Shown here in pieces: positions 11,801-23,800 of a stretch of DNA of 64,000 bases. Source of the DNA: Brachionus manjavacas. Lineage: Eukaryota > Rotifera > Eurotatoria > Ploima > Brachionidae. Each line of letters opens with the position of its first letter. The first letter of the stretch is position 1. Where the stretch lies: NCBI GenBank assembly GCA_019054805.1, contig JAHQIY010000005.1, positions 5,129,501-5,193,500 of the forward strand. Direction: 5' to 3'. A model generated the notes under the pieces. It did no database searches. It was given only the letters and a program-made list of their open reading frames with translations, and was not told the origin of the DNA. The translations under genes and the position numbers were made by a program.

Positions 11801-14800
11801 TTGTGAAAAAAAAAGCGGAATACCTCAGTTATAATTAATGAAACAATATCAATTATAATAAGCACTGTGCTATAATTTAGATTCGATTAAGTTTTATGTA
11901 TTTGTTATTGAAATAAAACACGAAAAAAAAAGGTTTTTATTTTTCGAAGTAGAAGAAATTTTTTAATTTTATAGAAAAAATATTTTTAAATAGAAAAAAA
12001 AAACAGTTTTTTTCTAGGTCTTCCGGGTTTTCTATTATCGGTTTGCCGTTTTGATACCGACACTTTCAGCTCATGATTTTGTTCATTAATGCTTTGACCA
12101 GGAGCAACTTGGATTTTTTCTTTTTTTTCTGTAAATGAGGTAATTGATTTGAAGCTCGCTCATTTCTACAAACCCATCAGGGTTTTTTATAAGCCATCGA
12201 ATAATTTCGTTTGCTTTTTTGTTTTCATTGAAATTCATTGTAATCACCTTGTCTTTGGTCTTTGTTGGGATCAATCGATCTTTTCATTTTTGTGTTAGTG
12301 TGATTTATCTTGTTTTTAAATTTTTACTTAAGTACTTGTTCAATGAACCAATATATAAACGATTATAACATTTATACATTTGAAGAAACGTTTTTCTCCG
12401 TCAAATCCGTCAAATATTCTACTTTTGCACTCCACTTGACATCATCAATAAGTTCATTTTTAATTTCATCAAGACTCTTCTGTAAACTGTTATAATACAC
12501 GGCTTTTCAACTGATAACTTTATTTTCCATTTAAAAAGCCATTGTTCTAGATCATATTTTCTAGGTTCCTCTTTTTGTTATAAATGAAGAATGTAACAAG
12601 ATCATCTGCGAAAAGCAGCGAGTATTCATTATTTGTTTTGTTTCTTTTTGGTATGTCATATTTATATTTAAATGAGGACTTCAATCCCGTATATTCACCA
12701 AAGCTTAAATGTCCAACTAATTGAAGAAAGAATGAACCGTTTATTCTGTAAATACTGTACTAAACAAAATATACCAAACTTTTTTATTAGAGAATTAAAT
12801 CGATAATTAACTTAATTTTTTATACAATATTAGTTTTTCTTTTTTTTGTTTATATATATACTTTTTATCTTTTAATTTATTCAATACATTAAACATGCAG
12901 GCTGAAAAGAGGGTTCATACGACTCGGATAAGCCTGTGGTGGTAAATCTCCAAAACTATATTTTAAATTAAATAAAAAAAAAATTTATATTTATACTAAA
13001 TAAAAGAGGACTAATTACTTAGCCTTGAGGAACACCTGCAGTTATTTTATATTCTTCGCTCAGATGATCATTCACATTTACCTTAAATGTCCTACTATCT
13101 AAAAAGAATCTAATCCAGTTAGTCAAGTAAAGAGGTGGATTCATTTTAATCAATTTAAAAAGTAAACCCTCATGCCAAACCCTATAGAAGGCTTTAGAAA
13201 TATCAAATAAAAGGCCACAAACTCTTTTTTTTCTATTAAATGATTCCACAATTTTTTGAATTAAAAAGAAAAGATTATCTGATGTTCGCCGGTGTTTCCT
13301 AAATCCAGATTGCTCCTGGATAAGGAGTGAATTTAGTTCCAAAAAATTTTATAATCTTGAATAAACTATTCGTTCCAGTAAATTGGTGTATAAAAAGGAT
13401 ATTTTAAAGTAGAGGCCTTTTTATGAATTATAGTAATGTTAGAAGTTTTCCACGCTTTCCGAGCTCTACCTTCTCGAAGAAATAAATTTAAAGATCTGTG
13501 ATTTCTATTAATGAATTTCTAAGTTTTTTAACGTTACATTATGAATTTGGTCAGGTCCTAATGCCTCTTCATTTTTTAATCTTTTTATAGCCATAATTAA
13601 TTCATATAAGCAATTTGAATCATTAAAAATTAAACTAATCATAATTTCTAAAGAATTCAGAGTTATAAATTATGGTGATGTGGAATTATGGTAAATGAGC
13701 CTAACCGGGTGACCTATTTTTTTATTGCAAATTTCGCACTCATTTTATTCAAAAACTCCAAAAATGCTCACCGAATTAGACCAGTTTTTTCTAGTCACCC
13801 CTTTACCTCCTGCGGTTAATTAGGTGAGGCCTTATTGGGTGAATTAGGTTAACTCAGTTACCCCTGATTTTGTAAATATTTAGCCCGAGAACTAACCTCT
13901 TTTTCAGGATATTCACCGAATTCACCCAATTAGCCCAATAAGAATTAAAAAAAGGATTTAAATGTTATTTTTAAAAATATAAATATTAAAAATATTCTTT
14001 ATTTTTATTCTTTTAAAGATACGCTACAACATAACTATTTAGAGAAAAGTTTAAACGAATTATTAACGAATTTTAAATAAATTTTATGTTTGACTTTTTT
14101 TAGTTTAAAAGATTAGTCGAGACATTCATCACATTGAAACTCTAACCCTTTGTTATTTCTAAACTTTCTTGATTTTTTACTTGACTTAAATTTAAAATTA
14201 TTCAAAACTCAAAAAAAAGGATTTTAGAATCAGAATATAATATTAAATAATAAAAATATCTGCCAACATAAATTCATTTAGAAATTATTAATTAGATCAA
14301 GTTAAAAAATTACATGATTAGATACAATTTCATAAAATAGGTGTTAAAAAAGTTAAGTAATTTTTTAAAAATCATGTCATGTTAATGATTTGGAATTTAA
14401 CTAGGCCGCCGAACGTCAAAAAATTCATGTTGTTCGGACTTTTTTGTAAAAAATGTGACTTTTTAAATTAATGTGACTTAAATTTAAAATTGTGACTTAT
14501 AAACAAGTCTTCATATTTCCTTGCTAATAAAAATGATCTAAGACTAAAATAAATAAAAATTTTAAAAATTAAAAAAAGTTTAATTTTTCCTAGACTCACC
14601 AGTTGATTATTATGACATCAAATACGGATCACATTTTTTTAATACTTCATTGTTTGATCGATCTGAAATTCTAAAAACCGATGATTTTGCCGAAATAGTG
14701 ATCACACTTAATTCTAATATTTTAAAAAACGAGCAGGTAATTTAAAATTAATAATTATGTTATTAATTATTTTTTCACTAATATTTATCCAAAAACCACC

Positions 14801-17800
14801 AATAAAATTGAATGAATACTTAAATTGCTGAATTTCGTTATATTTAATTTTTGATAGAGTTAATAATCTAAATATTTTTTTTACTAACTTATTTTCAATT
14901 TTATTCTAAATTTCCTTTTTAAAAATTAATAGAAAAGGGAAAATTATTGTTATTGTCAATATTATTATTAAAGGTCTACATATTTTTTAATTCTATTAAG
15001 CCTAAAACCTGTTAGAAAAAAGGCTAAGAACTGGTCAAGAGAATTTTTTTAAATAAATTTATACAGTGGTGCTATGATAAGTGGATTTTTGGTTTTTACT
15101 AAAAAAAACATATAATTGAAGATATTTTGTTAAATTTAGAAATTTACGTCAATAATCGCAAATCAACGAATATTTACGTATAATTACAAAAGAATTTTGT
15201 GAAATTTTACGTTGATTTTCTCTTTTTTACGAAAATATACATCAATTCACAAAAAATTAAAAATCAAAAATCCACTTATCATAGCAGCACTATATGTAAA
15301 CGATTATTTCAAAACTAAAGTGATATCTGAATTTCTATTTTTGACTTGAAATTCGTAAACCTACTAAACAACGTTACAACGTGCAACTTACGGTGAAGTT
15401 CCAAAGGCTCATTTTTCTGGAAAATCAAAGGAAACTATAGCCCAACACTTATTTATTGACTTAACACTTAAAGGACCAAGGGGTTTTAAAAACTCTTTTT
15501 GATGCTAATTTTGCTCTTTGCTAAATATAGTTAATCTTTTGTGACAATTTTTTTTTTCATCAAATCTAAAATCAAAAAAATAAAATAATTAATTCATTTT
15601 TGTTTTAAAATCTTTTTATTTTTCTGCAAAAAAAATAATTTATACGTTAAGGTCCAAGAGGGGTTTTTTGGACCCAACAGAAATATTGTCTTTTTTTTGT
15701 AAAATAAATTGAAGAACAAGCTAATTATGCTTTAAATTTCAAAATCTACTTAAATTAAATAATTCCTTTTATAAATTACAATTTTATGAACCATGTCTCG
15801 ACGATAAGCTGCCTTACAAGCCCTTGAACTTCTTAGAAATGCGGATGATACCCAATCAGTAGTCTCTGATGATGATGATAATGATTATGAGGATAATGAT
15901 GACTTTGATAATGATTTTGAAGATGAAATGGAAACAAAAAATCAGCCTAATGCTGAATATGATTCAGATGAAGACTCTGATAATTAAGAAACTGAAGAAA
16001 CTAACATAGACAAAACTTCGAAAAATGGACTGATATGGATAAGATTGAAAGATGGAGAAGATAAAATAATTATTATTAAAAAATATTTAGATAAAAATTT
16101 TTTTTTTTAAATAATTTTAGGTTTTTACTTAAATCTAGACAAATTTTTTTTTGAAAGTATAACAAAAATTATAATAGACATTTATTTTTGCAATCTGTAA
16201 CATTTTTTAATATAATTTGAATAAATAATCTAGTTTATTTTATCTAAAAAGCAAATCTTATTTTAGTGTTTTTTTGGACCCCTTTGGTCCTTAACGTAAT
16301 AAAAAAAATTGGTCCTTTGAGTTTTAATTATTTAAAAATATTTATAATTTAAATGAAATGACACTTTATTTACATAAAATAACACTAAAATTCGAAAAAG
16401 CTAAGCCTTAGATTTGTTCCAAATTTTGTCGAGTTTATTTTTAAAAAAAGTTAGTCTCAAACGATCCCTAGAACTTCATACTATTCAAATGAAAAAAAGC
16501 ATTGTATTTGGCTTTTTTTTAATAAAAAAAAAAATTGACACACCCTTTTTTATGAATAAAAATATACACCTAGAGTTTAGAAAATTTTATGCTCTTTCAG
16601 AATATATTAAATTAATTTAAAAAAATATCTTAATGAATTAAACAAATTTAACGAATTTCAAGTCAAAATTAGTTAGAAATTCAAATAGAACTTAAGTTTT
16701 AAATTTCTTAAACCTTTGCTTTTATTTTTGTTTAAAAAATAAAGTCATTTTTGTGATGTTTAATTTAAATTAGGGATTTTCAGAAATTTTGGTGGTTTGA
16801 TGAAAACAAGTCATAATTTTTTTACTTTTTTAAAATACATTTCAGGAAAATCAAGTGGTAATTACGATTAGGAACAATCTTTTCTCTAAATCATATCGAG
16901 CCATGATTAAACCTGTGTCAACCATAAAAGGTCTTACACCATTAAAAGATAATACAATAACTGGAAAAAATGAATTGAGAACATTGCGCTTTTCATTTGA
17001 GTCTCTTGGCGAACCATCTTGTTCTCTGATAACTCAAGATATCAATGGTTTTAAAAATTTTTTATTCACTATTGGATCAGATCAAGAAACATGTAGAGCG
17101 TATTATCCCTACATTGAATTCAAGGAAAAATACCAAGTCGCAGAATCAAGAATTTGGATTTTTACTTTACTTTTGGAACAAACTGGTCTGATGAATATTG
17201 AAGCGTTCATAAAAAATGAGTATACAAGCGCTTCAATTTCATCTAGTGTTACAGTCTCAAATATAGACTGTAACAGGCCACAAGTTGAAATCGAAAATCG
17301 AAGTTCCTTTTTTTACCAACCCCGCATCATTCCAAGATCAAAAAGATTCTCTATCGTTGGCATAACAAAAATTAATTGCAAACTAAGTCTTCAAAACATT
17401 CGTCAATGGACTTTATTTTTAGTCAAAGAATCAAATGGTGAGGAAATTCAACAATTTAGTATTGTCTCAAATCCAACTTCAAGTTTTAGTGAATTAGTTA
17501 TTCCTTCAAAAAGTCTTCCATATGGTCTTTATAAATTTGTTTACAAAGTTAAAATGCTCGGACAGAACATTGATTTAACAGCTTTTCAAGTTGAAACGGA
17601 CACATATGTTAAGATAGTACCAAGTGGAGTAGTGGTTCAAGTTTTTCCCAGTGGAATGACCAAAATAAGACGGGGAATAGATCAAAATATTATTTTAGAT
17701 CCAACATTTTATTCATATGACTTGGATTCGGTTTACCCAGTTAAAAATTTGAAATTCAAATATTTTTGCTACATTTTTGAAAATGGAATTTTGGTTAAAA

Positions 17801-20800
17801 GTCCCAAAATTTCGCTTGATAGATCAATTGATTTAAGTTCAATTAAATTAGATTTTCAAAGGTATTCGAATAATTCTTGCTTTGATTCGCCTGAATCGTT
17901 TTCATTTGACTTAACAGAAAATATATTGAATATACCTGCCAGAGGTTTGTCATATATGCCAGCAAGACAATATATGTTCACAATTATGACCAGTTATTTG
18001 CAAAAGAATTATTCACAGAATGTTTTTATAGAAATTGATTCTTACAGCAATGTTCCACTGATAAATATAAGGTGAAATTTTGTGTTTGACTTTTGAAGAT
18101 ATTTTTGAATCATTATTTTAATAAATATTTAGATGTAAATTCTTAAAAGAATGTACTCCTTATGAAAATTATCTCCTAATAAATCCAGTATCGAAGCTGA
18201 TGATTGTCGGTGAATGTGAAAGTGGATGCGAATACATAAATAGCTTGGAATATGAATATCGAATTTTTAAAAGATGGATAATTTCTGATTTTGATAATCT
18301 AGAAAAATGGGTTGCTTTAAATTTAAGCAATTATGCTTCGTTGGGAAGAGGTAAGAATTTTTTTAGATAAAAAAATTTTTTAGATTTGGCATGTATTGAC
18401 AATATGAATCAAGATTTCCTTTTGTTCATTTAGCTCAAAGTTTGATTTTTTTTAAAAATAAATACAGTAGAACCTTGAAATAACGAAAGACTTGTGCCGA
18501 AAATTTGATTTTCGTTGTTTCGGAATTCGATAAATCAAAATTACATTTAAAAAGATTAGGAAAAAATAATGAAAAATTTTTCTTTTATTTAAATATTTAT
18601 AAAAAAAAATGGAAGAAAAATTTAGAATAAAATGAATATAAAGTGATTGGAAAAACACTGACTGGAAAAAATTTGTGTTTTTCCGAATAAGGAAGTTTAA
18701 TTCAAAAAAGTCAAATTTCAAAATTAAGTCAAATCAGTATACATATATACAAATAAAAAAATTATTTTAAAGTTAAAAAATCGAAACATATATTTAAATT
18801 CGGACAAATCCCAAATTCACTATATTTTTATCTGGATGCACCTATTTTTTTAACATGTAAAATGATTAGAAAAAATCGGTGGTTCCAATCTTACATTTCA
18901 ATTCAAAGTCAGATCTGACTTTGACGTGTTATTTTTTCTAATAATAAAATTCATGTGAAAAACACTTCAAGCTATTTAAGATGTTCCGCTATCTCAACGA
19001 TGCCTTAATAATGGAAAAAAAATTTCATTATTTTTTGGAATATTTTAAAATATTTTACAAGATGACTTAAAAAAATTAAATAAATGACAATTTGATAATA
19101 AAATTTTTAGGAGCATATTCAAATGAATTGACAATTTTTAACGATTTGTTTCTTGAAAATCTGAATGACATTTTCCAAATTGAATTCATTGTCAAAACCA
19201 TGTCAATTTCAAATGGAATTTCTTTAGGCTCAGCATCTTTGTTTCTGTCAGTTAATAAACCACCAAAAAATGGCTCATGTGGAATAAGTCCATTATCTGG
19301 ATTTTCAGGAAGCACAATTTTTACCATAGAATGTCAAGATTGGTATGATTCAGACGGCTTTGTCGATAAATACGAATTCTATGGTAATTTTATTTTGACC
19401 TTTAGTTTTGGACTTAAAATATTTTTGAAAAAAGTTAATTATTTAAATAATCCCAGGAATACAACTCTGGGATTTAGCGAGGTTGGTTTTTTTGAGACTT
19501 TTCTACCTGATGGTCCTAGTTTCGACCAAAATAGGATTAGTATTTTTGCTAAAGTAATGGACAATTTAAATAGTCATTCGATTTACAGCTTGGGATCAGT
19601 CACCGTTTTCTTAAATAAGTCAAACTCAATGAGATTAATCCAGGAAATTGAGCAAAACAATGAAGAATCTGTGATCAAACGACTTCTTCATGAATCGAAT
19701 TCGGTACATACATTGAGAAATTTAATATCCTTTGTATTTTCGCTTAATGAACTTAGTCGTATTGACAAAAAGAGTCTTATTGAAGCCAGAAATAATCCCA
19801 ATTTATTCCTTACAACGTTCGGTCCAAAAACAAATGTTAGTTTTGAGTCTAATTTTGAGGACATCAATGCAATAGTGGCAAATTTCCTGGTATCTGAAAC
19901 TGTAAAGTTCATCAAAAATTATCTATTTTTTTTTATTTTTATTTTTTTTAATTTTATAGATTAATATAACTTCGAAAGATTATGAAACAAGACGAAACAC
20001 AAGAGCTTCTATTAGAGAAAATCTTGTAAATTTTATTAGTAATATAAGCTTACTTGATGTGGCTAGTGTTAAATTTAAATCAGACCTACTGGCCGAAATA
20101 ACTGCTGATAGCAGTGAAATTACCAGAGAAACTTCGGTAATAATTTTTATTAATCAAAAAATGATTATTTTTTCAGGTTTTTTTTATTTGATAAAATAAT
20201 TTTATTTTATAGATTCAAGCTACCCAACAAATTTTGGGTATTCTGGACACAATAAATTTAATAGAAGCAGGCATTTATGAGCAAGATATGGTTGATATAG
20301 TGAATAATTTGGCGAATTCAATGGCTAATATTTTACAAGGACTTTCCACAATGGTCAATGAACGCCAGCCATCTTTGCGTCTAGACTTCATTCGTGCCAA
20401 CACTCCACCTTCAGAATATGATACAGATTTAGAAAATTTTTGGTCAAATCCAAGTAAGAATTATAGAAGATTAACTTAATCTCAATCAAATTTATTCAAA
20501 GTTCTATGATTTAAAAGTTAGACTAAAAATTCTTGCTTTTTGGAATAAATAACAGGACCTTTTATTAAGAGAACACTTTTAACCAAATTTAGTTTTTTTT
20601 AATTTAATTAATTAAAATAGAATATCAGATAAATTAGTTTTTTTTACAAAATTTTTTTTTAAGAACGCAAAAAATTTTGAAATTTTGTAGAAAATTTAAC
20701 TTACATGATTAAAAATTGATATAAATATTTTATGTTTTTTTTTTGTTTAAAAAACAATGCACAATTTTAAATTAAATAAGTACTTTGAAATATTTCCTTT

Positions 20801-23800
20801 TATTAAATGAAAAACAAATCAATCATCTACAAAAAATCTTCAAATTAATATAAAATTTTATTTATTAAGTTCATTTATTAATAAATAATTAATACGGATA
20901 AAAGGGTTAAAAGGTTAATTGTACTCATATTTTTTTATACTTTTAATATTTAACTCAAAATTAAATTTTTTTGGAAAATTCTCTTGAAAATAAGTTGTAG
21001 ATTAATGTACTTGCTTTATCTTTTAAAAAAATTATTAAAATGGTGGGTGTGATGAAGATTCGACAACGATTATTGATTTGGTACACAATATATTAAGTTC
21101 AAAATTTTGGTCTTTCAAAATTTTTGTATTTGAGTAGAAAGAATAATCTTATTAATCAAATATTAAGATTTCAAAATAAAAAAATTTAATATTTAATTGT
21201 AAAATATTTTTTTTTACTCTCAACCCTGAAATCTTTTATTGTAATTTTAACTCTAAATTTTAAAAATTAATATTTAACATTTGCAAAAATGAAAAATGTC
21301 ATTTTAATATTTTTAAAGATAATTTTTTGAATAACGATCAAACGGAAATATCTGATCAAATCATTGCGGAAAATAAGAATATTTTGATTCAAAAGTTTCA
21401 GACTCGTGAAGCGATTGTAAATGGAAAAAAAATAATTGATACACTAACTATTAATTTGGCAGAATATTCATCACTTGGAAATTCGATCCAAATATCGACG
21501 ACTTCAATTCAAATGTCGGTTAATAGAGTAAGAGCATCCGACTTGAATGTATTTCTGTTCGAAGGTTTGGGAAAAATTGAGCTTCCTTCTTTTTGTGACC
21601 TAGTAGGCTACAATCAAACTACGATTTGGAATTTCAGCAATTATTTCGACTGGAATGATCTTAATAATTGCACTAATGAATTGCTAACCGTCCAAGTATG
21701 ACTAAAATATTTTTAAAAAATTAAAAATTAATTTCAAACTTCTAGATTGTTTCCAAAGCATCGGCACCAAGTGGTTTTAACTCGGATAATGAGACAAAAA
21801 TTGGTCTTTCCAATTCTCTCAGTTTAAAATTTTTCAACTCAGAAAAAATTGAAATTCCAATTCGAAACTCAATTAAACCCATTCATTTATATATACCAAG
21901 AGATCCATCAGTCTCGTTTCCGGAATTTTACTTTGTCAATACATCAGGATTTGATAACACTAGTCAATTTTTAGCAAATCAATTCAACATATCGACCAGC
22001 AATGCTTCATTGCACATAAATCTTAGACCATTGGACAATTTCACTGGATACTTTATGACAATGAAATTGGGGAGCATGCCAATAATCAAAGAAAATATTA
22101 CCAATCTTGATAAATGGGAGATTTTTTGCCCGAATGAAGAACAATTTTCTTCTAATAGAACTTTTCAATTTTTTATGAATAAAAGTGAAATTAATGGGTT
22201 CAAGGGATTTGTTGGAGTTGGAATAAGGGAGTTAAATGTTGACGAGTTTGACCATTATTGCATCTCCAAAATTAAATCAAAAAATCAAATGCCTGATTAC
22301 GTCCAAAATGTAACATTTAACAACGATTTTTATCTTAGATTTTATTCTTCAGGATGCTATTACTTAGATGACGAAACAGGCTGGTGGACCTCTCACGGCA
22401 TTGAAGTAATGCCAGATACTAATGAAAAATATACTCATTGTATGACGAAACACCTGACTGAATTTGCCGGAGGTCTGGTGATCTTACCGACAGAGATAAA
22501 CTTTAAGTATGTCTTTGCGAACGCTTCTTTGACCAAAAACCCGGTAATTTACACCACAGTGATAGTACTGACATGTGTTTACTTATTATTTGTAATCTGG
22601 GGAAGATGCCAAGACACTGTTGATTCTAAAAAAATTGGAGTTTGTCTCCTTAAAGATAATCAGCCTTTGGATAGCTATTTCTATGAAGTGATTGTCTTCA
22701 GTGGATCGAGAACTTATGCTGAGACTGATTCAAGAGTGACTATTATATTGTCTGGAGATTGTGATGATACCAAACCACGAATTTTAGAGGATCCGAAGCG
22801 AAAGTGCTTTAGAAGAGGGGGTGTCGATTCTTTTATCTTATCCACGTCCCAGTAAGTTAAAATTTAAAATAACAAAAGTAAAACTAAAAATAATTGTCTT
22901 AATTTGAGCATCAATAATAGTTAAATTAATGATATAAATTTTTTCAGTATTTTTTAAGTCGATATTTTTATTTTATGTGAATAAAAATTAAAAATGTGTC
23001 GAAAAGAACATGAATGCTTTCCATCGTAAAATTATAAGAATTAAAAAAACGGAAATAATCTCTTTTTCTAACTTTTGTATTTTTTTCACCAAAAAAAATT
23101 TATGGTTGTAAAATATGTTTACATGCTATATTTGTTTAACATAAGAAAAAATTTCTAAAAGTTTAAATTTCATTTAATGCCAAAAATCATTTATGCTCGA
23201 ATAAACCTTTATAAAATGATTGAAATTTAAAACGATAAAGAATTTTAAATTTGATATTGATTAATTTAATGTACTCAATAAATGTATTAAGAGCGTTAAG
23301 TTAAATAAATTAAAATGGCAATTTATCACATGTAAAAATTATTTAATTTAAAATCATCTAATAAAATTTGAAAAATTTTGCAAAAATATTGCAGTAATGA
23401 CTAAACTGATCCAAATCCGCTTTAGTTTTCTAATTATTATTATTATTATTTCTTATTATTAGAAAACCAATTTGAACTTTGCTATTAGACTGCATAAACT
23501 AAAGTGGTATGTTGCAAAAGTTTAGAATTAAATGGAAAAAAATCCCAAAAAAACACAAAAAGAAAAAATAATAAGAATAATAATAAAGAGTAAATACAGT
23601 AAATGACCCACGTTTGGTCATTTACGAAGCTTATATTGTTTGCGCTTTGTTGAACTTGATTTTAAAACCATTAACTGTTCTGGATTCACAATTTTGTCTT
23701 GGCAGTTTGTTCCATCCTTTCACCACTCTATTTGTGACAAAGTTTTCTCTTTTCCTACAATTTGTTTGTTGCTCGCTTAAGCGATGTGGACCACCTCTAG

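Larger units (their letters stand above)
10119..14593. other. Gene A intron 9 (4.5 kb), transposon-rich
   Basis: The largest intron of the window. It contains a hAT-type MITE (10610-10928), an unassigned minus-strand reading frame (12000-12274), a Jockey-type reverse transcriptase pseudogene (12310-13640) with its own 312 bp insertion, a CCGGGTGA-rich repeat (about 13672-13945) and a hAT end fragment (about 14452-14510). Gene B has only 56 bp at the same intron position (39660-39715), so nearly all of this is insertion or expansion. Confidence 0.75.
14737..16845. other. Gene A intron 10 (2.1 kb)
   Basis: Absent from gene B, where the flanking coding parts are one exon. It carries a Tc1/mariner-type MITE (15064-15292) and a TTAA-flanked element with an acidic reading frame (about 15650-16300). 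ACTTAAAGGACCAAGGGGTT at about 15465 and TTGGTCCTTTGAG at about 16310 resemble the ends of that element and hint at nested or rearranged copies. The rest is AT-rich without signals. Confidence 0.6.
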
